Positions 15,699-24,732 of a stretch of DNA of 64,000 nt are shown here, piece after piece (position 1 is the first letter of the stretch; every line of letters begins with the position of its first letter). The notes under the pieces are model-generated. The model did no database searches, was not told the origin of the DNA, and worked only from the letters and a program-made list of their open reading frames with translations. Source of the stretch: Candidatus Anaerostipes avistercoris (lineage in GTDB: Bacteria > Bacillota > Clostridia > Lachnospirales > Lachnospiraceae); NCBI GenBank assembly GCA_019119895.1, contig DWWD01000020.1, forward strand, positions 90,311 through 154,310. Reading direction: 5' to 3'. Position numbers and translations under genes: made by a program.

Positions 15699-18332
15699 AT
15701 GGATAAAAAATTGTTATTGATTGACGGAAACAGCATTTTGAACCGTGCGTTTTACGGACTACCAGAGATGACCAACAGCCAGGGGCTCCATACGAATGCA
15801 GTACTTGGTTTTTTAAATATTATGTTTAAATTCCTGGAAGAGGAACAGCCGTCCCACCTGGCAGTAGCGTTTGATTTGAAAGCGCCTACCTTCCGCCATA
15901 AGATGTTTAAAGACTATAAAGGGACAAGAAAAGGAATGCCGGATGAACTTGCAGAGCAGGTTCCGGTGATACGGGAGGTTCTGAAAGCAATGGACGTCCC
16001 GATGATGATGCAGGAAGGGTATGAGGCAGATGACCTTCTCGGAACCATGTCTGTCATCGGGGAATCCCAGGGATATGAAGTGAAGATCATATCCGGAGAC
16101 CGCGATCTTCTGCAGCTGGCCACTGATAAAGTACAGATCCGGATTCCAAAGACTAAGATGTCAGGAACCGTTGTGGAAGATTATTACGCATCGGATGTGA
16201 TGGAGAGATATCAGGTGACGCCGAAAGAATTTATTGATGTGAAAGCTCTTATGGGCGATGCTTCCGATAATATTCCGGGGATTCCGGGAATCGGAGAGAA
16301 AACAGCTACGAAACTGATTAAAGAATTTCACAGCATCGAAAATGCCTATGAACATATTGATGAAGTAAAGCCGAACCGGGCAAAGAATAATCTGCAGGAA
16401 TATTATGAGCAGGGAATTATGAGCAAAGAACTTGCAGCGATCAAACTGGACTGCCCGGTGGATATTAAACTGGATGACGCAAAAATTCGTAATATCTATA
16501 CCAGGGAAGCCTATCAGCTGCTGAAAAAACTGGAATTTAAATCTGTTTTGAAGCGGTTTGACGGCGATGATCCGGATGAATTTAAATTAGAGACAGAATG
16601 CATCTCTGATCTTGTGAGGGCAGAGGAAGTTTTTGCGGAGGCAGCCGAGAAAACAGAGATAGGATATTCCATTTACGAAGAAGGAAATCGCTTCTGGGCA
16701 GGGATGTCTCTGGACGGACAGCAGGTGTATCTGATGGCTGCAGAAGGATTTATAACGAAAGAATTTCTTCTGGATCAGATCAGCCGCCTGTATCATTCTG
16801 CAGAACATGTGGGAATGATGGAAGTGAAAGAATATCTTGGAGAACTGGATGTCAATGAGACAACGGACTCCATTTTTGATATTTCTCTGGCAGCGTATCT
16901 GGTGAATCCGTTAAAGAGTACCTATGAGTACGATGATATCGCCAGAGACTATCTCAGTCTTATGATTCCGTCCAGGAAAGAATTGTTAGATAAGAAGAAA
17001 CCCGTGTCAGATGAGCATGGGCTGACAGAAGAAGGAAAAAAGATTCTCGGTATGGAAGCTTACATTTCGAGAGAAGCAATCCGGCCGTTGTCGGAACAGT
17101 TAACGGAACTGGGAATGATGGATCTTTATCGGAAAATCGAGATTCCAACTATGTTTGCCCTCTATGATATGGAAGAAAGAGGAATTCATGTAGACCGCCA
17201 GGCGCTGAAAGACTACGGGGATCAGCTGGTGGGAAGAATTGAAGAGCTGCAGACTTCTATTTATAAGGAAGCAGGAGAAGAATTCAATATCAATTCACCA
17301 AAACAGCTGGGAGTCGTGCTGTTTGAGCATATGAAATTAGAAGGCGGCAAGAAGACAAAGACCGGATATTCCACCAGTGTGGATGTCCTGGAGAAAATAG
17401 AGCATCTGTATCCGATCATTCCGATGATTCTGGAATACCGTCAGCTGACGAAATTAAAGTCAACCTATGCGGATGGACTTTCCAATTTTATCGGAGAGGA
17501 TGAGAGAATCCACGGCAGATTTAATCAGACTATTACCGCCACGGGAAGGATCAGCAGTACAGAACCGAATCTTCAGAATATTCCGGTCCGCATGGACCTG
17601 GGCCGTCAGATCCGGAAAGTATTTCTGCCGGAAGAAGGATATATCTTCCTGGATGCGGATTATTCCCAGATTGAGTTAAGGGTGCTGGCACATTTGTCAA
17701 AAGATGAGAAACTGATCCATGCTTATCAGGAGAATCAGGATATCCACGCAAGGACCGCATCCGAGGTGTTCGGCGTGCCGATGGATCAGGTGACCAGCGG
17801 CCAGAGAAGAGACGCCAAAGCCGTAAATTTCGGAATTATTTACGGATTAAGCGCTTTTGGCCTGAGTCAGGATCTGAAGATTACGAGGAAACAGGCACAG
17901 GATTATATTGATAAATATTTTGCTACGTATCCGAAGGTAAAAGAGTACCTGGATCAGGAAGTGGAAAAAGGCAGAACAGAGGGATTTGTGGAAACCATGT
18001 TCCACCGGAGACGGCCGATTCCGGAGATGAAATCAAAGAATTTTGCACAGAGGAATTTTGGAGAGAGAGTTGCCATGAATTCCCCGATTCAGGGAACCGC
18101 AGCGGATATTATCAAGATTGCCATGGTACGGGTGAATATGAAGCTGAAAGAGAAGAATATGAAATCCCGGCTGATTCTGCAGATTCACGATGAACTGCTG
18201 ATCGAAACCTGGCTGGATGAACTGGAAGAAGTGAAAAAAATCCTGAAAACAGAGATGATGAACGCCGCTGAACTGGAAATTCCGTTGGAAATTGATATCA
18301 ATACAGGCAGCAGCTGGTATGAAGCAAAATAA
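15699..18332 (+). CDS. polA: DNA polymerase I
   Basis: 877 residues in the order 5'-3' exonuclease (1-290; GDASDNIPGIPGIGEKTA helix-hairpin-helix), central 3'-5' exonuclease-like domain, and family A polymerase (motif A LDADYSQIELR, finger helix RRDAKAVNFGIIYG, motif C QIHDELL). It fills gaps and removes RNA primers. The proofreading domain looks inactive: the expected D-x-E motif is missing near residues 320-330, as in many Firmicute Pol I proteins. The coaE gene follows after 10 bases, so they are probably one transcript. Confidence 0.95.
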   Translation: MDKKLLLIDGNSILNRAFYGLPEMTNSQGLHTNAVLGFLNIMFKFLEEEQPSHLAVAFDLKAPTFRHKMFKDYKGTRKGMPDELAEQVPVIREVLKAMDVPMMMQEGYEADDLLGTMSVIGESQGYEVKIISGDRDLLQLATDKVQIRIPKTKMSGTVVEDYYASDVMERYQVTPKEFIDVKALMGDASDNIPGIPGIGEKTATKLIKEFHSIENAYEHIDEVKPNRAKNNLQEYYEQGIMSKELAAIKLDCPVDIKLDDAKIRNIYTREAYQLLKKLEFKSVLKRFDGDDPDEFKLETECISDLVRAEEVFAEAAEKTEIGYSIYEEGNRFWAGMSLDGQQVYLMAAEGFITKEFLLDQISRLYHSAEHVGMMEVKEYLGELDVNETTDSIFDISLAAYLVNPLKSTYEYDDIARDYLSLMIPSRKELLDKKKPVSDEHGLTEEGKKILGMEAYISREAIRPLSEQLTELGMMDLYRKIEIPTMFALYDMEERGIHVDRQALKDYGDQLVGRIEELQTSIYKEAGEEFNINSPKQLGVVLFEHMKLEGGKKTKTGYSTSVDVLEKIEHLYPIIPMILEYRQLTKLKSTYADGLSNFIGEDERIHGRFNQTITATGRISSTEPNLQNIPVRMDLGRQIRKVFLPEEGYIFLDADYSQIELRVLAHLSKDEKLIHAYQENQDIHARTASEVFGVPMDQVTSGQRRDAKAVNFGIIYGLSAFGLSQDLKITRKQAQDYIDKYFATYPKVKEYLDQEVEKGRTEGFVETMFHRRRPIPEMKSKNFAQRNFGERVAMNSPIQGTAADIIKIAMVRVNMKLKEKNMKSRLILQIHDELLIETWLDELEEVKKILKTEMMNAAELEIPLEIDINTGSSWYEAK

Positions 18333-18342
18333 GGAGTGGAAA

Positions 18343-18963
18343 ATGAAGATAATAGGTATTACCGGAGGAGTCGGCTCCGGGAAAAGTGAAATTTTAAATA
18401 TATTGGAAGAAGAATATCATGCAAACATTATCATTGCGGACCTGGTGGCTCACAAATTGATGGAGCCGGACGGCGCAAGTTACGAGGGAATTGTAAAAGC
18501 TTTTGGAAAAGGCATTGTGAAGGCGGATGGATTTATTGATCGGGAAGTTCTCGGATCTATCGTATTTTGCAGTGAAAAGAAACTTAAGATATTAAATGAA
18601 ATTACTCATAAAAATGTAGACAGAGAAATCATACGTCAGATAGAGGAAATCAGAAAAGAAGATCCTCACGCGCTGGTTGTATGCGAGGCGGCTCTGCTGG
18701 TAGGAGCCGAATATGAGTCCATGTTCGATCAGCTCTGGTATATTTATACGAAGGAAGAAATCCGCTTCCAGCGTCTTAAGGAATCCAGAGGATATTCTGA
18801 CCGCAAGATCCGGCAGATGATGGAGAATCAGAAGACAGAAGAAGAGTTTAAAGCGGCGGCGACTCATGTGATCGATAATTCAGGAAAACTTGAAGATACG
18901 AAGCGCCAGATCCGGAAAATACTCGGAGATATGAGTGAGTCTCCGGCTGCCAGCGGATTTTAA
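18343..18963 (+). CDS. coaE: Dephospho-CoA kinase
   Basis: Phosphorylates the 3'-hydroxyl of dephospho-CoA, the last step of coenzyme A synthesis. About 206 residues from the ATG at 18343, which has AAGGAG upstream; an earlier in-frame ATG at 18292 lies inside polA and is unlikely. The P-loop GGVGSGKS is at the N-terminus, followed by ADLVAHKLMEPD and the lid segment RFQRLKESRGYS. It follows polA directly. Confidence 0.93.
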   Translation: MKIIGITGGVGSGKSEILNILEEEYHANIIIADLVAHKLMEPDGASYEGIVKAFGKGIVKADGFIDREVLGSIVFCSEKKLKILNEITHKNVDREIIRQIEEIRKEDPHALVVCEAALLVGAEYESMFDQLWYIYTKEEIRFQRLKESRGYSDRKIRQMMENQKTEEEFKAAATHVIDNSGKLEDTKRQIRKILGDMSESPAASGF

Positions 18964-19039
18964 AAAAGAAAAAGTAGATTCTGCCATATCCATATGCTAT
19001 ACTAAAGAGAACGGTTTGGCGAGAGAAGAGGTAAAGTAC

Positions 19040-19822
19040 ATGGAATTAACAAGCATTGCAAGCAGCAGTGAAGGAAATGCGATTTTTGTCGGTACCCGTG
19101 ATACAAAGTTACTGGTAGACTGTGGAATCAGCGCAAAGAGGATCGAGGCGGGACTGAAAGAACTGGATCTGACGGTGCCGGAGTTTTCCGGGATCCTGAT
19201 CACCCATGAGCACACGGACCATATCAGAGGACTGGGCGTCCTTTCCAGAAGATACGGCCTGCCGGTGTTCGCCACGGGAAAGACGATTGACGCGATTTTT
19301 GAATATAAGAATCTGGGCAAAGTTGACCGGAATCTGTTCCAGCCGATCGAGGCGGATCATCCATTCTGGATCGGCGATATCAAAGTCGAGGCTTCCAGAG
19401 TATGGCATGATGCCGCAGACCCGGTATGTTATTCTTTTTGGTCAAATGGAAATAAGGCAAGCATAGCCACTGACCTGGGCGATTATGACGAATATCTGGT
19501 GGAAAAAATCCATGGATCGGATATTCTGTTTGTGGAAGCAAACCATGATGTCAATATGCTGCAGGTGGGCAGGTATCCTTATTATCTGAAGCGCAGGATT
19601 TTGGGACGGAAAGGACATCTTTCCAATGAACGCTGCGCCCAGCTGATTCAGGATACGGCGACAGAAGGAACCCGGAAAGTGTATCTGGGACATTTGAGCA
19701 AGGAGAATAATTACGAGAAACTTGCTTACGAGACGGTGAAAGTTTCCCTGCCGGATATGGCAGGACTGCCGCTGGAAGTGGCAAAAAGAGATGCAGTGTC
19801 ATCGCTGACAAGTATTGAATGA
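19040..19822 (+). CDS. MBL-fold hydrolase, YycJ/WalJ-like
   Basis: A metallo-beta-lactamase-fold protein of 260 residues with the metal motif THEHTDH and later conserved His/Asp (DLGDYD, EANHD, LGHLS). This matches the YycJ/WalJ group of putative exonuclease/phosphodiesterase proteins. The ATG at 19040 gives the family N-terminus (ELTSIASSSEGN); an upstream in-frame ATG at 18935 lies within coaE. Substrate unproven. The walRK genes usually near walJ are not in this window. Confidence 0.85.
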   Translation: MELTSIASSSEGNAIFVGTRDTKLLVDCGISAKRIEAGLKELDLTVPEFSGILITHEHTDHIRGLGVLSRRYGLPVFATGKTIDAIFEYKNLGKVDRNLFQPIEADHPFWIGDIKVEASRVWHDAADPVCYSFWSNGNKASIATDLGDYDEYLVEKIHGSDILFVEANHDVNMLQVGRYPYYLKRRILGRKGHLSNERCAQLIQDTATEGTRKVYLGHLSKENNYEKLAYETVKVSLPDMAGLPLEVAKRDAVSSLTSIE

Positions 19823-19845
19823 GAAATTTAGGAGGATTTAGGATC

Positions 19846-20118
19846 ATGGATAGAACAGTCATTACAGTTGTAGGAAAAGATGGAGTTGGGATCATCGCGA
19901 AAGTCTGCGATTATCTCGCAAGTAATAATGTGAATATTCTGGACATTTCCCAGACGATCACTGGAGGTTTCTTTAATATGATGATGGTAGTGGACCCGAA
20001 AGATTCATCCAAAGATATGCAGACTCTGTCTTCTGAGCTGCAGCAGATCGGTGAAGAAATCGGCGTTGTCATCCAGGCACAGAACGAGAAAATTTTTGAT
20101 ATTATGCATAGAATTTAA
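19846..20118 (+). CDS. ACT-domain protein (UPF0237)
   Basis: A 90-residue stand-alone ACT domain starting at ATG 19846 behind AGGAGG. It has the glycine turn VGKDGVGIIAKV and the NILDISQTI strand. ACT domains bind amino acids or similar small ligands. It is paired with the UPF0210 gene 12 bases downstream, a conserved arrangement in Firmicutes; the function of the pair is not known to me. Confidence 0.88.
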   Translation: MDRTVITVVGKDGVGIIAKVCDYLASNNVNILDISQTITGGFFNMMMVVDPKDSSKDMQTLSSELQQIGEEIGVVIQAQNEKIFDIMHRI

Positions 20119-20130
20119 CGGGGTGGCAAA

Positions 20131-21495
20131 ATGATTAATCTGAATGAAGTATTTGAAACCAATAAAATGATTCACGAGATGAATCTTGATGTGCGCACGA
20201 TCACCATCGGCATCAGCCTGCTGGATTGTGTGGGATCAACATTAGATGAAGTAAAAGATAATATATACCGCAAGATTACGACGGTTGCCAGAGATCTGGT
20301 CAAAACAGGAAAAGATATCGAGAAGGAATTTGGGATTCCGATCGTAAACAAGAGAATTTCTGTTACGCCGATCTCTCTGGTAGGGGGAAATGTCTGCAAA
20401 ACATCCGAAGATTTTGTGGAAATCGCAAAAACCCTTGATAAGGCGGCAAAAGAAGTAGGAGTCAATTTCCTTGGAGGATATTCCGCCCTGGTAAGCAAAG
20501 GAATGACAAAAGCAGATGAACTTCTGATCCGTTCCATTCCGGAAGCTCTGGCACAGACAGACTTTGTCTGTTCTTCTGTGAATGTGGGATCCACAAAGAC
20601 AGGAATCAATATGGATGCGGTCAAACTGATCGGAGAGATGATCAAAGAAACCGCGGAACTTACGAAAGATAACCAGTGCCTGGGATGCGCCAAGTTTGTT
20701 GTGTTCTGCAACGCTCCGGACGACAATCCGTTTATGGCAGGAGCCTTCCATGGTGTGACGGAAGCAGATGCAGTCATTAATGTGGGTGTCAGCGGCCCTG
20801 GTGTTGTAAAGCGTGCCATTGAGAAAGTGCGCGGTGAGAACTTTGAGGTTCTCTGTGAGACCATTAAGAAAACAGCGTTTAAAGTAACTCGTGTGGGACA
20901 GCTGGTTGCGAAGGAAGCCTCCAGAAGACTGGGAATTCCATTTGGAATCATCGACCTTTCCCTTGCGCCGACACCGGCAGCAGGTGACAGCGTAGGAGAA
21001 ATCCTGGAGGAAATCGGTCTGGAATACGCCGGAGCTCCGGGAACGACAGCAGCCCTGGCAATGCTCAACGATCAGGTAAAGAAAGGCGGCGTTATGGCGT
21101 CTTCTTACGTAGGAGGATTGAGCGGAGCCTTTATTCCGGTCAGTGAAGACCAGAGAATGATCGACGCTGTCAATGCAGGTGCGCTGACACTGGAAAAACT
21201 GGAAGCAATGACATGTGTATGTTCTGTGGGACTGGATATGATCGCAATTCCTGGAAAGACAAAAGCGACAACCATTGCGGGTCTGATTGCCGATGAGATG
21301 GCACTGGGTATGATCAACCAGAAAACAACGGCAGTCCGTGTGATCCCGGCTGTCGGAAAAGATGTGGGAGACCAGGTGGAATTCGGCGGACTCCTTGGAT
21401 ATGCGCCGATCATGCCGGTCAATGAATTCTCCTGTGACGATTTCATCAACAGGGGTGGAAGAATCCCGGCGCCGATCCACAGCTTCAAGAACTAA
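20131..21495 (+). CDS. UPF0210 (DUF711) protein
   Basis: 454 residues matching the UPF0210/DUF711 family, whose members have a PFL-like fold without a glycyl radical motif; none is seen here. Gly-rich segments such as [13 protein letters not shown] and [14 protein letters not shown] are characteristic. The reaction is unknown. It is co-transcribed with the ACT protein upstream. Confidence 0.88.
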   Translation: MINLNEVFETNKMIHEMNLDVRTITIGISLLDCVGSTLDEVKDNIYRKITTVARDLVKTGKDIEKEFGIPIVNKRISVTPISLVGGNVCKTSEDFVEIAKTLDKAAKEVGVNFLGGYSALVSKGMTKADELLIRSIPEALAQTDFVCSSVNVGSTKTGINMDAVKLIGEMIKETAELTKDNQCLGCAKFVVFCNAPDDNPFMAGAFHGVTEADAVINVGVSGPGVVKRAIEKVRGENFEVLCETIKKTAFKVTRVGQLVAKEASRRLGIPFGIIDLSLAPTPAAGDSVGEILEEIGLEYAGAPGTTAALAMLNDQVKKGGVMASSYVGGLSGAFIPVSEDQRMIDAVNAGALTLEKLEAMTCVCSVGLDMIAIPGKTKATTIAGLIADEMALGMINQKTTAVRVIPAVGKDVGDQVEFGGLLGYAPIMPVNEFSCDDFINRGGRIPAPIHSFKN

Positions 21496-21651
21496 AGAGG
21501 TGATTTTTTGGGGTACTAAACCATTTGGAAATGTCCGTTTCAACTGCTAAGAGGACATGGGAACTGCTGTTGAAGGTAATCGAAGAATTTCCATAAAGCA
21601 AATTTCTGTCAGACAACGGATAAAACTATAGAAGGAGTTAAAATAAGAACG

Positions 21652-22881
21652 ATGAGTAGAAATGTATATGATATTTTAGAGGAAAGAGGGTTTATCGCCC
21701 AGACGACTCATGAAGAATTACGGGATTTGTTAGGAAAAGAGAAGGTAACTTTCTATATTGGATTTGATGCGACTGCAGACAGCCTGACGGCCGGTCATTT
21801 TCTGACGGTCATGGCAATGATGCATATGCAGAAAGCCGGTCACCGTCCGATCGCTCTGCTGGGAGGAGGAACTACAATGATTGGAGATCCGTCCGGAAAA
21901 TCTGATATGAGAAATATGATGACCAGGGAGACAATCGAGCATAATGCGCAGAGGTTCAAAGAGCAGTTATCCCGTTTTATCACATTTGACGATGACAAAG
22001 CCATCCTTGCCAATAATGCGGACTGGCTTCTGGACTTAAATTATGTAGAGTTTTTAAGAGAAATAGGCGTGCATTTTTCTGTTAATAAGATGCTGACAGC
22101 AGAATGTTACAAACAGAGAATGAAGCGAGGGCTCACATTCTTCGAGTTTAACTATATGCTGATGCAGGCCTATGACTTCCTGGAGTTAAACCGCAGATAC
22201 GGATGTAAACTGGAAATGGGTGGAAATGACCAGTGGTCCAATATTCTGGCAGGAGCTGACCTGATCCGCAGAAAAGAGCAGAAGGAAGCGTTTGGATTGA
22301 CACTGACACTCCTTACAAGAAGTGACGGAGTAAAAATGGGCAAAACTATGGCCGGCGCTGTATGGCTGGATCCTGATAAAACATCTCCGTATGATTTTTA
22401 CCAGTACTGGAGAAACATTGAGGATGTTAAGGTAGAAGAATGTCTCGGACTGCTTACCTTCCTTCCAATGGAAGAAGTGCGCCGTCTGGGAGCGTTAGAA
22501 GGAGCAAAGATCAACGAGGCCAAAGATGTTCTTGCCTATGAAGTTACCAAGATCGTTCATGGAGAAGAAGAAGCGAAAAAAGCGCAGACTGCCGCAAAAG
22601 CGATGTTTGTAAGCGGCGGAGCCAATGAAGATGCACCGACATTTGAATATGATAAAGAACGGCTGGAAGAAGGAATCGATATTCTTACCATGCTGGTAGA
22701 TTCCAAACTCTGCACGACCAGATCTGACGCGAGAAGAATGGTACAGCAGGGCGGAGTATCCGTAAACGGAGAAAAAGTCAGCGATATCAAAGCAGTCTTC
22801 GGCAAAGACGATTTTGATGATCAGAACAGAATTCTCCTGAGAAAAGGAAAGAAAAAATTCTGTCAGATCAAAGAAAAATAG
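21652..22881 (+). CDS. tyrS: Tyrosyl-tRNA synthetase
   Basis: Charges tRNA-Tyr. 409 residues: class I Rossmann core with the HIGH-equivalent TAGHF (in [14 protein letters not shown]), the tyrosine pocket GGNDQWSN, a KMSKS variant VKMGKT, and a C-terminal S4 RNA-binding domain ([16 protein letters not shown]). The ribosome site (GGAG at about 21633) is rather far from the ATG. I find no T-box antiterminator in the 156-base leader, unlike many Firmicute aminoacyl-tRNA synthetase genes. Confidence 0.95.
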   Translation: MSRNVYDILEERGFIAQTTHEELRDLLGKEKVTFYIGFDATADSLTAGHFLTVMAMMHMQKAGHRPIALLGGGTTMIGDPSGKSDMRNMMTRETIEHNAQRFKEQLSRFITFDDDKAILANNADWLLDLNYVEFLREIGVHFSVNKMLTAECYKQRMKRGLTFFEFNYMLMQAYDFLELNRRYGCKLEMGGNDQWSNILAGADLIRRKEQKEAFGLTLTLLTRSDGVKMGKTMAGAVWLDPDKTSPYDFYQYWRNIEDVKVEECLGLLTFLPMEEVRRLGALEGAKINEAKDVLAYEVTKIVHGEEEAKKAQTAAKAMFVSGGANEDAPTFEYDKERLEEGIDILTMLVDSKLCTTRSDARRMVQQGGVSVNGEKVSDIKAVFGKDDFDDQNRILLRKGKKKFCQIKEK

Positions 22882-22898
22882 TAAAGGGATGATGTATT

Positions 22899-23558
22899 TT
22901 GAAGGAACAATTAAGCCGTGCGGTTATCTACTTCCTTGGATTGATTGTTTTAGCGCTTGGGATCGTGTTAAATACAAAAACCCTGCTGGGGGTTTCACCG
23001 ATTATCTCCATACCGTATAATGTCTGTCAGATCGGACATTTTAATCTGGGAATCACAGTTTTCATTTTCTACTGCCTCTGTGTCCTTGTGGAAGCCGTTT
23101 TAAAGGGAAAGGAATTCAGAACGTATGATTTGCTGCAGATTCCCATGAGTCTGGTAACAAGTATGTTTATCAATTTGTTTGACCAGTATCTTAATTTACA
23201 TCCTGCTACGCTGACCGGGAAATTCCTGGTGCTGGTTGCTGCGGTGCTGGTGACGGGAATCGGAGCGGCAACCATGGTCAATATGAAGCTGATTCCAAAT
23301 CCTGCAGATGCGCTTGCGGCGGCAATCGGAGAGAAGATTCACAGAGATATGGGACTTGGAAAGAATATTTTTGATCTTACCTGCTTCTGTACTTCAGCAG
23401 TGATCGGACTGGTATTTACCGGACATATCATCGGAATCGGCATCGGGACTCTCTTTGTGGTGATTTTCACGGGAAGAGTGATCGCGGTCTATAATTCTCT
23501 TCTGAAAGACAAGATGCAGACAGCGGCGGGACTGCTGCCGCAGGGAGAAACCGCTTAA
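22899..23558 (+). CDS. YczE/YitT-like integral membrane protein
   Basis: 219 residues with about five membrane helices, similar to YczE/YyaS-YitT membrane proteins of unknown function. The start is TTG at 22899 with AAAGGG upstream; the nearby ATG at 22892 is in another frame. It follows tyrS by 17 bases and ends before a strong terminator. It may be a small-molecule transporter, but no substrate can be deduced. Confidence 0.78.
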   Translation: MKEQLSRAVIYFLGLIVLALGIVLNTKTLLGVSPIISIPYNVCQIGHFNLGITVFIFYCLCVLVEAVLKGKEFRTYDLLQIPMSLVTSMFINLFDQYLNLHPATLTGKFLVLVAAVLVTGIGAATMVNMKLIPNPADALAAAIGEKIHRDMGLGKNIFDLTCFCTSAVIGLVFTGHIIGIGIGTLFVVIFTGRVIAVYNSLLKDKMQTAAGLLPQGETA

Positions 23559-23600
23559 GGGCGGACAGAAAATATAATAAAATATGGGAAATACAGCAAA

Positions 23601-23634
23601 AACCCTGCCGGGGTCATTCCCGGCAGGGTTTTTT
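23601..23634. terminator. Strong terminator between YczE-like gene and activase 2
   Basis: A near-perfect hairpin AACCCTGCCGGG/CCCGGCAGGGTT with a short loop and T tract, located between convergent genes; an A run on the left lets it serve both strands. Confidence 0.9.
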
Positions 23635-23653
23635 CATTCACAGGAATCTTCTT

Positions 23654-24553
23654 TCAGAAATAGCAGTCAAGTCCGGCGTTCAGGAAAATTTTCTGATAAT
23701 CGGAAAGGTCCTCCGGATGCAGGGCTTCCACATGTTCATATTCATAGGCTCTTCCAAGAAGATGATATTTATTTTCTCCAAACTGATGGAACGGCAGAAG
23801 CTGAACCTTATCTGCTCCCGTATCCTTAAGGAGTTCTGCGATTCCCCGGGCGTCTTCCAGGGAGGCGTTGAAATCAGGGATCACAGGGATCCTTGGGAGA
23901 ACATCCAGACCATTTTGAAAGGCCCATTGGAGGTTTCGGATGATCTGCTCATTGGAAACGCCGGTTCCTTCATGGTGCTTCCGGGAATCATAGTGTTTTA
24001 CATCAAACAGCAGCAGATCAAATCTGGGAGCCAGGTCCCGGAAAATATCATCGGCGATGTAACCGGTTGTTTCAATGGCAGTGTGGATATGATGTTCTTT
24101 TAAACGTGACAGCAGGGCTTTTACGAAATCAGGCTGTACCATTCCTTCTCCGCCGGAAATCGTGACGCCTCCGCCGGATTCTTCATAAAAATCAATATCC
24201 TGAAGACAGATTTCAACGACTTCATCGGCTGTTTTTTCTTCTCCCTCATAACTGAGAGCCTCTCCGGGACAGTTCCGGACGCAGGTCAGACATCCGCTGC
24301 AGCGGCCGCGGTCAATCTGAATACAATCCGTTCCCAGAGAAAATGCCTGACCGGGACATGAGTGAACACAGGTTTGACAGTGCAGGCATTTTTTTCGGTC
24401 GTAAAGAATCTGCACTTCACTCAGCTGAGATTCCGGGTTTGCGCACCATTTGCACCGCAGTGGACATCCTTTCAGGAAAACGGTGGTCCGGACGCCCGGG
24501 CCGTCATGAATGCTGAATTTTTGTATATTAAAGACAATTCCTTTGGCTGACAT
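23654..24553 (-). CDS. Glycyl radical enzyme activase (YbiY-like)
   Basis: A radical SAM activase of 299 residues. I chose the ATG at 24553 because AAAGGAG lies just upstream, inside the longer frame that starts at 24571. The SAM-cluster motif is C30-x3-C34-x2-C37. Unlike the activase at 12376, it has both ferredoxin-type clusters intact (CLHCQTCVHSCP and CSGCLTCVRNCP). The GGGVTISGGE strand is present. It is divergent from the glycyl radical enzyme at 24733, its evident partner, with a shared control region between. Confidence 0.9.
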   Translation of the reverse strand: MSAKGIVFNIQKFSIHDGPGVRTTVFLKGCPLRCKWCANPESQLSEVQILYDRKKCLHCQTCVHSCPGQAFSLGTDCIQIDRGRCSGCLTCVRNCPGEALSYEGEEKTADEVVEICLQDIDFYEESGGGVTISGGEGMVQPDFVKALLSRLKEHHIHTAIETTGYIADDIFRDLAPRFDLLLFDVKHYDSRKHHEGTGVSNEQIIRNLQWAFQNGLDVLPRIPVIPDFNASLEDARGIAELLKDTGADKVQLLPFHQFGENKYHLLGRAYEYEHVEALHPEDLSDYQKIFLNAGLDCYF

Positions 24554-24623
24554 GGTATTTTCTCCTTTCATGTACTGAAATTATCATAACACAGAAGTTA
24601 CGAAAAGTAAATAAAATAGTTTT

Positions 24624-24667
24624 AAATGAAAGATAATGATTGACAAATGAAAGAAAAGTGATATGAT
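24624..24667 (+). promoter_or_regulatory. Promoter and 21-bp-spaced repeat in the divergent control region
   Basis: TTGACA (24640-24645), 16 bases, TATGAT (24662-24667) forms a promoter for the lyase gene. The decamer AAATGAAAGA occurs at 24624-24633 and 24645-24654, exactly 21 bases apart, flanking and overlapping the -35 box. This is a good candidate operator for the DeoR-family protein encoded at 27941. Confidence 0.65.
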
Positions 24668-24732
24668 AGAACTATAGAAGCCGAAGAAAATGTTTTGAAT
24701 GAAACTTTTAATTCCCATGGAGGTATATGAAT

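Noticed and set aside
20242..21543. 433-codon minus-strand reading frame
   Set aside because: It lies antisense to the UPF0210 gene, has no ribosome site and a Cys/Arg/His-rich composition typical of a shadow frame.
21496..21651. Possible T-box leader before tyrS
   Set aside because: No AGGGTGGNACCGCG-like antiterminator sequence and no terminator hairpin; the stretch shows nothing I can name.
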